Positions 25,887 through 33,511 are shown, counted from the first letter of the stretch. The stretch: 64,000 bases of DNA from Isoalcanivorax pacificus W11-5 (GCF_000299335.2 NZ_CP004387.1:2046001-2110000), one strand, 5' to 3'. Numbers and translations: made by a program. The notes: generated by a model from the sequence alone, not told the origin.

Positions 25887-26750
25887 GTGCCGGCTATTGT
25901 GGTGCCGGCTGCGGCTGATCTGGTGGCGCTGAACGCGGTGGCAGGTCAGGCGGGGCTGCCTGTCGAGTATAACGGCAGCGTACGCAACGCCATTGAAGCG
26001 GTGGCCGCTGCTGGGGGCGTCTCCCTGAACTATTCAGGCAGCGACAGGAATGCAATAGAAGTTCTAGCCAGGCTTCTTGGCGAGAAAAATATCGTTTGCG
26101 CGTGGCCACTGTCGGCAGACCAGAACGAAATATCAGTTGTGGCACCGGGAGCGATTCGTCCGACCTTAGAAAATAATGATATGACGATTGTGCATACACT
26201 GAAATCTCAGTTGGTTGAATGGGAGCAGTATTACGCAATGTCAGCAGGTATGGCTACGGGAGAAGCGCCATTCGCAGACCTTTCCGATGGCGTGGTGGCA
26301 ATGCAAATTAGCTTTGATGAACTGCCGCAAGTATCCAGCAATGCCGGTGTTTTAACTGGGATTGCATTGCTTGGTGGGGGCGGGGAAGTGCTTGCTGTTC
26401 AAGTTAGTATCTCGGCGGAATACGAGAGCGGATATCAGTTGATTGTGGGCGGTATGGATAGTGAACCACCGCAGCAAATAGAGCTTTCTGGTAGGCCCTT
26501 TGCGATGGGGATTTCTCTCGACAATGCAGCCAAGACTGCGACGGTAAAAATTGACGGTCAACAGATTGCAGTAGTTTCTTGGGGCGGAGGAAATAGCGCC
26601 CAGCCCATTATGATAATTAATGAATTTTCAGGGGTATCTAGCGAGCACGCCGGACAAATTTATCGCATCACATTGAATACAGATGCGGCACATATAGATG
26701 CCGCTAACGTGCTTCCCGGTGCGCTCGATTTCTGCGGCAATACGATATGA
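25887..26750 (+). CDS. Spike/receptor-binding protein with repeated N-terminal module
   Basis: 287 residues from GTG. Residues about 20-65 hold two motif copies (VEYNGSVRNAIEAVAAAGG and NYSGSDRNAIEVLARLL) shared with the 60-residue protein before it. The rest is a beta-sandwich with LamG/ConA-lectin look (FAMGISLDNAAKTATVKIDG then QQIAVVSW). Base composition falls clearly from about 26040 on, in the receptor-binding part. PM2's spike P1 is of similar size and sits at the same genome region. Calcium or sugar binding cannot be shown. Confidence 0.65.
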   Translation: MPAIVVPAAADLVALNAVAGQAGLPVEYNGSVRNAIEAVAAAGGVSLNYSGSDRNAIEVLARLLGEKNIVCAWPLSADQNEISVVAPGAIRPTLENNDMTIVHTLKSQLVEWEQYYAMSAGMATGEAPFADLSDGVVAMQISFDELPQVSSNAGVLTGIALLGGGGEVLAVQVSISAEYESGYQLIVGGMDSEPPQQIELSGRPFAMGISLDNAAKTATVKIDGQQIAVVSWGGGNSAQPIMIINEFSGVSSEHAGQIYRITLNTDAAHIDAANVLPGALDFCGNTI

Positions 26751-27313
26751 GGAAGAGGGCAATAATGAGCGTTGTGGCTATTACTGGCGTACTGCTTCTG
26801 TTGTACGCACATCGCGGCAAGCGCCGTGATGACCTGAATCTGAAATATTTTTCACAGGCAGAGTTCGGCGCATATTGGCCGATGATGAATATTGGCCTGC
26901 TGAAAAAGCTGGATGCATTCCGCGCTGCGCTCGGCTACCCGGTGGCGATATCGCCGGCAGCCGGCGCGATAGGCCGCCCGATTATTGGCAGCGACGGTCA
27001 ACTCGGTGAGGCGGAGTCAAGCGCGGAAAAATCGTGGCACAACTACCTGCTGCACGGCGAGATTATGGCCATTGATGTGATGCCGGTGCCGCCGGGCGGT
27101 GCCACACCGGCAGAACGGCAGCGCTGGGTGGACGTGGCGCGACAAGTGGGCTTCACCGGCATTGGTGTGTATCCGCACTGGCGGCCACGTCCGGGCCTGC
27201 ATCTGGACGTTCGCACGGATCGCACGCCGGATAACCCGGCGACGTGGGCCGGTGTGCGTAATGATCAGGGCAAGCAGGTGTATGTGGGAATTCAGCAGGG
27301 AGTGCTTGCCTGA
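26747..27313 (+). CDS. Membrane-anchored M15-like peptidase (lysin)
   Basis: 188 residues. An N-terminal helix (VVAITGVLLLLYAH) could be a signal anchor. The zinc-peptidase pattern of the M15/VanY-like fold is visible: SWHNYLLHGEIMAIDVMP (His ... Asp) and PGLHLDVR (HxD). It would cut peptidoglycan peptides at entry or release. ATGA overlap with the spike gene; ATG 26765 is an alternative start. Both sites read in the same frame. Confidence 0.7.
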   Translation: MRKRAIMSVVAITGVLLLLYAHRGKRRDDLNLKYFSQAEFGAYWPMMNIGLLKKLDAFRAALGYPVAISPAAGAIGRPIIGSDGQLGEAESSAEKSWHNYLLHGEIMAIDVMPVPPGGATPAERQRWVDVARQVGFTGIGVYPHWRPRPGLHLDVRTDRTPDNPATWAGVRNDQGKQVYVGIQQGVLA

Positions 27314-27612
27314 TGGCTATTCTGACGGATCGTCAGGCGCTGGGCGTGGCCGTGGGCGGCACGGTGCTGGTGGTGGGCGGCATCTGGTATGCCCGCCGGA
27401 AAATGGCCGCTGTGGCCGATGCGGTGCAGGCAGGGGTCGGGGCTGTAGCAGAGGCAGTGAACCCGGCTGACTCGGGCAATCTGGTCAACCGGGTACATGA
27501 ATGGTGGTGGCAGAACACGGTAGGCCGGGTGACTGGCCAGAAAGAGGGCGGCATCGGCATCTGGCTTGCTGATGTGCTGAATCCGGCGCCGAACGATGAG
27601 GGGGTATTGTGA
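27313..27612 (+). CDS. Small membrane protein of the virion
   Basis: 99 residues. One helix (LGVAVGGTVLVVGGIWYA) followed by RRK, then a long tail with ADSGNLVNRVHEWWWQNTVG and GIWLADVLNP. This tail layout is seen in small proteins of tailless and other membrane-associated phages. It follows the lysin without a gap, so an entry or lysis-related role is possible. Confidence 0.6.
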   Translation: MAILTDRQALGVAVGGTVLVVGGIWYARRKMAAVADAVQAGVGAVAEAVNPADSGNLVNRVHEWWWQNTVGRVTGQKEGGIGIWLADVLNPAPNDEGVL

Positions 27613-27794
27613 AAAAGTTTCTGGAAAAACTGAAAGGGCTGAACGGCAAGATGGTAGGCGTGCTGCTGACCTGCGTGCTGATGGGCGCGGGCGTGCCGGT
27701 ACATCAGGCGGTGACGGCGGGCAATGCAGCCGGCGATATCGTGGACACAATGAAAGGGGGAGTGCGAGAGCATGGCGAAGAAAAAGCGGAGTAA
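27609..27794 (+). CDS. Small protein with N-terminal hydrophobic helix
   Basis: 61 residues from GTG, overlapping the gene before. Basic start MKKFLEKLKGLNGKM then VGVLLTCVLMGAGVPV: a signal-like or membrane helix. A cysteine inside the helix is not in a lipobox context I trust. Late gene, function unknown. Confidence 0.5.
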   Translation: MKKFLEKLKGLNGKMVGVLLTCVLMGAGVPVHQAVTAGNAAGDIVDTMKGGVREHGEEKAE

Positions 27795-27888
27795 TGCCAC
27801 GGCGGCCAAACGGGCAGACGGCACGCTTAAAAAGGGCTGGAAATACGCCAAGGGTGGCCGCCCGGTGCGTGCGAAGGCAAAACGCTGA
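27772..27888 (+). CDS. 38-residue highly basic peptide
   Basis: MAKKKRSNATAAKRADGTLK then GWKYAKGGRPVRAKAKR. About a third of residues are Lys or Arg, so it should bind DNA or the capsid interior; similar tiny basic proteins occur in PM2-like and microvirus virions. Overlaps its neighbours on both sides. Confidence 0.6.
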   Translation: MAKKKRSNATAAKRADGTLKKGWKYAKGGRPVRAKAKR

Positions 27889-28064
27889 TGGAAGCGGGCA
27901 TGACAGAATGGGGCAATCTGGGCCTGAATGGCGCGGCGGTGCTTTTTCTGTACGGGATGAGCCGCGATATCCGCGAGTTGGCCGGCAAGCAGGTCGATAT
28001 GTGGCGCTGGATTGAGAGAATCCGGCGCCACATGTGGCCGAGTGTTTTCTCCAAATCGGAATGA
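27888..28064 (+). CDS. 58-residue phage protein with one weak helix
   Basis: MEAGMTEWGNLGLNGAAVLF and then a charged end DMWRWIERIRRHMWPSV. Starts in a TGATG overlap (ATG 27888, or 27900). A strong terminator follows five bases after the stop, so this is the last late gene. Function unknown. Confidence 0.5.
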   Translation: MEAGMTEWGNLGLNGAAVLFLYGMSRDIRELAGKQVDMWRWIERIRRHMWPSVFSKSE

Positions 28065-28069
28065 CAGTG

Positions 28070-28092
28070 GCCCGCTATCTGCGGGCTTTTTT
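28070..28092 (+). terminator. Rho-independent terminator ending the late operon
   Basis: GCCCGC-TATCT-GCGGGC followed by six T. It overlaps the 3' end of the convergent DUF3653-like gene. Confidence 0.88.
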
Positions 28093-28605
28093 CTGGATGG
28101 CGGATGGTTGCGGATTCAGGGGCATGGTGTTGTCAACATGCAGGAAGTCCGCATCTATAGAAAGCCGGTCAAGCAGGCGTTCCTGTATCACGGTGTTCTG
28201 TCGTTCCAGCCGGTGCTGCTGGTCTATGCTTCCATTCGGTGACCAGTAGTCAATATGGCGCCCTGTGATCCGCTGTAGTTCTCGGCGCCAGTCATCGGCG
28301 AACTGGCGCAGGAACCACCAGCCTTCCAGCCGTGAGCGGTCCCACCAGTAGCTGTGGTGTGCCCGGTGTTCAAAAAGGGTATCGCCATTAATTCGCCAGC
28401 CGTCCCATTCTGGAAACGGCAGCCAGCCAAAAACATGCATTTCCAGCAGGCGCAAAGATGGCGGTTCAATGTTCCCGGTATCGGCCCAGCGGTGCGCGGT
28501 GCGCACCGATCTGCCGGTTACTTCTGCTGCTTTCCTGATGCTGATAGACCCGTAAAGTCCAGTTTTCTGGCATTCGAGCCTTATTCTTTTATACTCAATT
28601 TTCAT
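28075..28605 (-). CDS. DUF3653-like phage regulator
   Basis: 176 residues. A helix-turn-helix SIRKAAEVTGRSVRTAHRWA is followed by MHVFGWLPFPEWDGWRINGD and a Trp/Tyr-rich region (SYWWDRSRLEGWWFLRQFAD), the layout of DUF3653 phage proteins. Converges on the late operon and lies next to the right attachment site, so it can control the late genes or excision. It is the only other minus-strand gene with clear phage features. Confidence 0.7.
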   Translation of the reverse strand: MKIEYKRIRLECQKTGLYGSISIRKAAEVTGRSVRTAHRWADTGNIEPPSLRLLEMHVFGWLPFPEWDGWRINGDTLFEHRAHHSYWWDRSRLEGWWFLRQFADDWRRELQRITGRHIDYWSPNGSIDQQHRLERQNTVIQERLLDRLSIDADFLHVDNTMPLNPQPSAIQKKARR

Positions 28606-28710
28606 ATGAACAATATCTTTAATGGCTAAATATTCTGAAATGGCAGGAATCCACCATTTCTATTTGACGTGCGCCCGTGTGTGTGCATCCGGCGCCTTGC
28701 CATTATATCA

Positions 28711-28738
28711 ACTGCGCATAATGTATATTATGTTAAAT
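28711..28738 (+). other. dif: dif site (attR), complete
   Basis: XerC arm ACTGCGCATAA (28711-28721), centre TGTATA (28722-28727), XerD arm TTATGTTAAAT (28728-28738). The centre and XerD arm equal the E. coli dif sequence as I know it; the XerC arm differs in the first two bases only. This should be the working chromosome-dimer resolution site now. It lies 28 bases from the stop of the LVGG protein gene. Confidence 0.93.
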
Positions 28739-28765
28739 AAAGCTGGAGGCCGCCTCTGGATGCCG

Positions 28766-29143
28766 TTAGCCTCCTACTAAAGCCACCAGCCTGACAAAGC
28801 TCACTTTCGTGTTGGGTGTTACCAGAACGGTCTGATCCAGACTGGTCATCTGTTCCTGATTCACGAAAAGGAAAAAACCACTACTTGAGAAGGCCTCAAG
28901 GGCAATGCTGCATTGAATCTCGGGATCCACCGGCCGCTGTTGCGCATTGCCACCCCCCTGTCTTACCAGGCCTGTCCGCGCCTCGGTGCTGTCAGCATCT
29001 TCGTTCAGCTTCTGGACTTCCTGGATAACGCGAGTCCTTATAAGCTCCCTGACGCTGATTGCCTGAGATGGAAAAATGAAGACGCTCTCGGCAACGACTG
29101 CGCCAGAGGAAGATTCATCCACTACCTTTACCTTGACGGACAT
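28766..29143 (-). CDS. Small protein with ubiquitin-like C-terminus (LVGG)
   Basis: 125 residues, no signal or membrane helix. Strand MSVKVKVVDE, the segment AISVRELIRTRVIQEVQKLN (a helix), a loop of about 30 polar residues, then FFLFVNQEQMTSLDQTVLV and VSFVRLVALVGG at the very end before the stop. The strand-strand-helix-strand order and the terminal Gly-Gly fit a beta-grasp (ubiquitin/MoaD-like) protein. It followed the DUF4132 gene with a 16-base gap and AAGGGAG site before the IS insertion. Conjugation or sulfur-carrier role is inference; no E1, E2 or JAB protein is visible nearby. Confidence 0.65.
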   Translation of the reverse strand: MSVKVKVVDESSSGAVVAESVFIFPSQAISVRELIRTRVIQEVQKLNEDADSTEARTGLVRQGGGNAQQRPVDPEIQCSIALEAFSSSGFFLFVNQEQMTSLDQTVLVTPNTKVSFVRLVALVGG

Positions 29144-29242
29144 ATTGCTCCCTTGGCGCTCAAGCCTGCTCAGGCACCATCCCCATCTGCGAGAGGATGC
29201 TATGAACCTGTCCCGCGAAAACGTACGCCAAGAAGCCGTGAA

Positions 29243-30109
29243 TCAAGCTGCGTGTTTCAGTCTGCTTGCATAGTCATTGGGTGACACGTATCCGAGGGCT
29301 GAGTGCAACCTTGTGGGGTTGTAAAAGCCGTGGATGTAGCTGGCAATAGCGTTATGTGCCTCCGCTTTGCTGGCATACGCGCCCGTGACTTCCTCGTTTT
29401 TGAGCGTCGCGAAGAAGCTCTCAGCCACGGCGTTATCCCAGCAATTACCTTTGCGACTCATGCTCGGCACGAAGCCCAGCGCAGCGATCATCGCACGGAA
29501 GTCACCGCTCGCATATTGGCTGCCACGATCGGAGTGGAACAGCACGCCCTCACCGACCGGCGAAGCGGTCCAGGCATTGAGGAATGCCTGCTGCACCAAG
29601 TCGTCAGGCATGCGCTCGGACAGGCTGTAGCCGAGCACCTGCCGGGTTTGCAGGCTGAGTACCACAGCCAGATACAGCCAACCCTCCCTGGTGGGAATGT
29701 AGGTAATATCTCCCACCCAGGCCGGCACAGGACTGTCTACGGCGAACTGGCGATCCAGCAGGTTCTGAGCCACCTGCCGCCTGTGCTGGCTATCGGTAGT
29801 GCGGGGCTTGAAGCCGCCCTTCACCTTGCCCTGAAGCGCCTCCTCGCGCATCAGGCGGGCAACACGCTTGTGGCCGACAACATGAGCACGGGCTCGCAAC
29901 GCCCTGACCAGACGTGGACGGCCGTAGGTCCGGCGGCTGACCGCATGGATGGCATGAAGGTCCGCCCGAAGCATCGCGTCTGAATCCCGGCGCGGTGCTG
30001 ACTGCCGACGCAGGTAGTCATAGAAACCGGACACCGAGACTGCCAGCACTCGGCATAGCAACCTGACCGGAAACAGAGCCCGTTCACGAGCGACGAAGGC
30101 GTATTTCAC
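29243..30109 (-). CDS. IS3-family transposase OrfB (DDE integrase domain)
   Basis: 288 residues. Catalytic acids: Asp in VGDITYIPTR, Asp in FHSDRGSQYA, Glu in VAESFFATLKNEE. HTH_21 region near the start (SRRTYGRPRLVRALRARA). Made mainly as a fusion with OrfA through a -1 frameshift at the A7G run (30137-30146 complement). Transcription from the IS points toward the LVGG gene 100 bases on. Confidence 0.95.
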   Translation of the reverse strand: MKYAFVARERALFPVRLLCRVLAVSVSGFYDYLRRQSAPRRDSDAMLRADLHAIHAVSRRTYGRPRLVRALRARAHVVGHKRVARLMREEALQGKVKGGFKPRTTDSQHRRQVAQNLLDRQFAVDSPVPAWVGDITYIPTREGWLYLAVVLSLQTRQVLGYSLSERMPDDLVQQAFLNAWTASPVGEGVLFHSDRGSQYASGDFRAMIAALGFVPSMSRKGNCWDNAVAESFFATLKNEEVTGAYASKAEAHNAIASYIHGFYNPTRLHSALGYVSPNDYASRLKHAA

Positions 30110-30399
30110 TTGGACTCCTTGGCGAAGAACGCCGTCGCTTTTTTTAAGATTTCACGCTCGATCTTGAGCGTGGCATTCTCGGCTCGGAGCCGCTCCAGCT
30201 CACTTTCCAGGTCGCTAACCGGTGCACGCGAGGGTGAGCTCACGGGCCGCTCGGCCCGTGATGCATCCAGCCAGTTGGCCAGTGTTTTGACGGATATATC
30301 CAGCTGTCGTGCCGCTTGAGCACGACCGATTGAGCCGGCCAGCGTGACCGCCTGAGCCTTGAAATCGTCTGTGTAGCGACGACGGGGTATACGTTGCAT
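30106..30399 (-). CDS. IS3-family OrfA (helix-turn-helix, leucine zipper)
   Basis: 97 residues: HTH in ARQLDISVKTLANWLDA and a leucine-zipper-like coiled coil LESELERLRAENATLKIER for multimers. Binds the terminal repeats. Its 3' end overlaps orfB by four bases, with the slip run TAAAAAAAG 30 bases earlier. Confidence 0.93.
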   Translation of the reverse strand: MQRIPRRRYTDDFKAQAVTLAGSIGRAQAARQLDISVKTLANWLDASRAERPVSSPSRAPVSDLESELERLRAENATLKIEREILKKATAFFAKESK

Positions 30400-33300
30400 G
30401 AGAACCTCCAGGTGCGATGAGAATATCGCTTCCTGGCGTCCGTTTCAGCGGGGCAGGTTCACTATGGTCTGTAATCTTGTCGTCGCTTGCCAACAGAGCT
30501 GCCTTGGAAAGAATCAAGGACAATATATGGTCACCTTCGAAAGGTAGCATGACGTTGTCCTGGGGAGAGCCTTGAACAATGCAAAGATACTGGTCCCCAG
30601 GCTCCATAAGCACGTTGGCTGAGCCGAGATGGATCTTGTATGCTCCCAGGTTGCCTTGAACCCGCAAGAATCTGTCGTCCATTTTGAGGCGGTCTTTAAA
30701 GGCCAGCCGCGGCACAAGAGCCTGAAGCACGTCCCGGCGTGTTCTGCCGAACTCGGATAGCTTTCCGAAGCTGACTTTTTGCCATTCAGCGTCCCGGTTA
30801 TACCAGTTTGGATCATTACCTATTCCCGCTACGCCCACAAACAGATCGGCATCGCGCATAATCTCTGACAAAACGAGAGGATCAACATCCTTCAAGTCTA
30901 CGCTGACTTGATCATCGTCATCTTCTGTAAAGAATTTCAGCGCGTTTATCGCCACGCAGGCGTACATACCGCTATCGCTCTGGCCATACGCGTCGGCACC
31001 AAAAGCCTCAAGTTCTGCAATCAGGCCGTGCTCCTTCAACTTTCTTGTCGCTGAGTTTTCAGCGCCACCGCACCACATCCCTCCCCGGGTCTGGCTCCAG
31101 CCCCGTTGCTCTGCCAGCGCATGAAATTGGCTCTGCTTGAGTATGTGATGGGCAAACCGAAAGCTGTTATACCGCTCTTTACGTTCGGCGTCAGTAAGCA
31201 GGTAGACCTCGCGATGTGCCTGCTTGAATGGCTGGGAAAACCCGGCATGGGAAATATACGCTCGCCAGGCCAGTATCTCTCCGCCATCAGCCATTGCGGG
31301 ATGCCACAAACAAACCGTGGCCCCCTTCTTCGGAGAAAAAATTTGTCCGTCGTGGGTCACAAGGCTGGCATCGCGATATATAACATCATATGCGACTCCC
31401 TGCTGCACAATGCGCCAGACAAGATGTCTTGCCATAAAGCCAATAAGCTTGTGGTTGAGGTATCGACTCTCCCAATCCTCGAAATCAATTGCTGAAGGCC
31501 GAAAGTACAATCCTTCGAGTCGGGCTGCGTGAGCAATGCTCGCGCTCTTCAATTCTTTAATCATTGTCTTTATTTCTTTGATTCTTTCCGCGTTATCCTT
31601 GGCAATTTCCGCAGGCGGCGACTTTCTTTTCTTTCCTTTATACTCCCATGAAACTTCGCATTGGCCGATCGATGTCATGCGAACCCTGGCCACACATGCA
31701 TCGATGGAGGTCGTCAGTTCTCCGACATCAGACAGACCATAATCAGGAATCATGGAGTCTTCGAGGCTCTCAAGAGTTGCGCCTCGATTCTTTGCCGCTT
31801 GCTCCAGAATGCGGTTTATGTTTATCCGTGCCGCGTTGTACTTGATTTTTGACCTTAGGGTGACCACTTCCTTAATGCCTGTCATTCCGGGCATGCTGGC
31901 CAGGGTGTGCGCTGCCGCATTGGCAATCTTTACGTTGCGCATCCCCACCCATCGGATCTTTTTGTACATCTGCTCGGCGAGTTCGCGCAGAACAACAGCC
32001 ATCTCATCGTCGTTATGACGAAGGGTGCTCCATATGATCCCCCTGAGAAGCCTGGTGTTATTTTCGCTTATTTGATACGATGGCAGGTTGTTGTGAGGAT
32101 GTATTTCTCGAAACTTGTCATCGGTGAGTCGATCCTGCTTGAGCAAGGGAAGCCATTCCAGAAGCAGCTTCCGATGCACTGACGGCCCAATAATGTCAAT
32201 TAAACCGTTCGCTTCTTTCAGCCATTTTGACGACGGCTTGGAGCCATTGTTGTCAAGGCAGTGCCGAATCAGTTTTCGCCATCCGTCCAACTGATCGGCA
32301 AGCAGATTATCCATATCAGAAAAGGCCTGCCTGACCCATGGCTCGCCTACGTCCATGGATCGGCGAATTTCTTCACGATATAGGTGCTCGCCCTCCACCG
32401 GATTCAGCATTTGAAGCTTGGTTCGTGCGCCGAGCTTCTTTAATTGTGTGGCAATCTTCTTTGCACCCGCCAGGGAAAGTGCCAGCTCAAGTGGCATCTT
32501 GCCGTTGTTGTCAGACAGGTTGACGTCTGCTCCAAGCTCGATAAGCAGCGATATCGCCTCGCGAAACTTCCGGCTTACTGCATACGACAGCGGCGTTTCT
32601 TCGGATGATGAGTGATTGACACTCGCCCCCTTTTCCTTGACCAGATATTCAATAAATGCCAGGTTTCTGCGGCGCAATGCGATAAGCATGGACGCCACAT
32701 AGTCTTTGCCCGGCAAAGCAGCAAAGTCTTCCTTCGCCAGTAGCTCATCCAGGAGCTCTTTGGGAGCTGTCGAGCATCCCGCTAACTGATCGAGCAGCTG
32801 CTCTCCATGCCCGACAGTGGCCCCTTTCCTGAATAATTGAAGAGCCAGCGGGCAATATCCCGCCTTCAATGATTCTGCGAGTGGCGACCCCATTCCATTG
32901 GGGGATATCGAATTGATACTACACCCTTTTTGAAGAAGAAATTCCACCATGCTGTCGAGAGACCGTGTCCGACTGGCCTGCTCTTCCGGCGCGGGGAAAG
33001 CCATCATTCGGGAATATCTTTCATCAGTGGCCGATATTGTGAAACTGATGATGGAATACTGCGCGGCGTGCTCTACCTTCAACAGGTCAAGACCCATAAT
33101 GCATAAATTTTCAATATACTGAGTGTCACCTGAGACCAGAGCCTCTTTCAGCCCTGATTGCATCAGCCCCTTTACGGCTCGGGAGTCTTCTTCAGGAAAA
33201 GCAATACCGTTGTCCAAAAGTATCCTGATCATTTGCAAGGACAAGTCGGGAGCTTTACGGTAGCCGCCTGCGGCCAGACTAATAATGCTGCGATATGAAC

Positions 33301-33511
33301 GGCTGTCTTCGGTCAGCCTTAACCCCCTGCTGAAAAGCAGGGCAAGCAAATCGGGTCTGCAGAAGATTACAGCCAGTTCAAATATACTCTCACTGGCCAA
33401 GGGATTGCTCTTCTGATCAATTATTTCAGGATCATTGTCCAGCAGATCTGTCAAATCATCACAGGAGGGATTGCTAAAGAAAAATTTCCGAACGTCGTGA
33501 TTAATACCCAT
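30215..33511 (-). CDS. Ankyrin-DUF4132 protein, C-terminus replaced by IS sequence
   Basis: The present frame codes for 1098 residues, of which the first 1016 are native. N-terminal third: ankyrin-like repeats (ETPLSYAVSRKFREAISLLI, ELGADVNLSDNNGKMPLELA). C-terminal half: DUF4132 (WESRYLNHKLIGFMARHLVW) and the closing block DRFLRVQGNLGAYKIHLGSA with DQYLCIVQGSPQ. The IS3 element cut the gene 13 codons before its native stop; removing it and one CTA restores an in-frame gene of 1029 residues ending ...SQMGMVPEQA at 29160. The present tail of about 80 residues comes from the IS. DUF4132 activity is unknown. Base composition is more AT-rich than the neighbours. Confidence 0.83.
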   Translation of the reverse strand: MGINHDVRKFFFSNPSCDDLTDLLDNDPEIIDQKSNPLASESIFELAVIFCRPDLLALLFSRGLRLTEDSRSYRSIISLAAGGYRKAPDLSLQMIRILLDNGIAFPEEDSRAVKGLMQSGLKEALVSGDTQYIENLCIMGLDLLKVEHAAQYSIISFTISATDERYSRMMAFPAPEEQASRTRSLDSMVEFLLQKGCSINSISPNGMGSPLAESLKAGYCPLALQLFRKGATVGHGEQLLDQLAGCSTAPKELLDELLAKEDFAALPGKDYVASMLIALRRRNLAFIEYLVKEKGASVNHSSSEETPLSYAVSRKFREAISLLIELGADVNLSDNNGKMPLELALSLAGAKKIATQLKKLGARTKLQMLNPVEGEHLYREEIRRSMDVGEPWVRQAFSDMDNLLADQLDGWRKLIRHCLDNNGSKPSSKWLKEANGLIDIIGPSVHRKLLLEWLPLLKQDRLTDDKFREIHPHNNLPSYQISENNTRLLRGIIWSTLRHNDDEMAVVLRELAEQMYKKIRWVGMRNVKIANAAAHTLASMPGMTGIKEVVTLRSKIKYNAARININRILEQAAKNRGATLESLEDSMIPDYGLSDVGELTTSIDACVARVRMTSIGQCEVSWEYKGKKRKSPPAEIAKDNAERIKEIKTMIKELKSASIAHAARLEGLYFRPSAIDFEDWESRYLNHKLIGFMARHLVWRIVQQGVAYDVIYRDASLVTHDGQIFSPKKGATVCLWHPAMADGGEILAWRAYISHAGFSQPFKQAHREVYLLTDAERKERYNSFRFAHHILKQSQFHALAEQRGWSQTRGGMWCGGAENSATRKLKEHGLIAELEAFGADAYGQSDSGMYACVAINALKFFTEDDDDQVSVDLKDVDPLVLSEIMRDADLFVGVAGIGNDPNWYNRDAEWQKVSFGKLSEFGRTRRDVLQALVPRLAFKDRLKMDDRFLRVQGNLGAYKIHLGSANVLMEPGDQYLCIVQGSPQDNVMLPFEGDHILSLILSKAALLASDDKITDHSEPAPLKRTPGSDILIAPGGSHATYTPSSLHRRFQGSGGHAGRLNRSCSSGTTAGYIRQNTGQLAGCITGRAARELTLACTG

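Larger units (their letters stand above)
16433..28727. mobile_element. Tailless double-jelly-roll (PM2-like) prophage integrated at dif
   Basis: About 12.3 kb between two TGTATA centres of dif-type sites. Contents in order: divergent repressor, Zn-finger and small early proteins, HUH Rep, packaging ATPase, VapBC, major capsid protein, a string of one-helix proteins, spike-like protein, M15-like lysin, basic peptide, DUF3653-like regulator. There is no integrase, terminase large subunit, portal or tail gene. The order Rep, ATPase, capsid, membrane proteins and the sizes fit corticovirus-type phages; use of host XerCD at dif is inferred from the ends and the lack of a recombinase. Confidence 0.87.
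29203..30461 (-). mobile_element. IS3-family insertion sequence, complete
   Basis: 1259 bp. The left end TGAACCTGTCCCGCGAAAAC and the complement of the right end (TGAACCTGCCCCGCTGAAAC) are imperfect terminal inverted repeats of over 30 bases. A 3-bp target duplication CTA stands at 29200-29202 and 30462-30464. Two overlapping genes with a TAAAAAAAG slip site are present. It inserted into the end of the DUF4132 gene. Confidence 0.95.

Noticed and set aside
16433-28727. Filamentous (inovirus) prophage, because of dif integration, Zot-like ATPase and small one-helix proteins
   Set aside because: There is a 272-residue PM2-like capsid protein, a lysin and a lectin-like spike; no pIII or small major coat gene is seen, and the ATPase lacks the Zot membrane helix.
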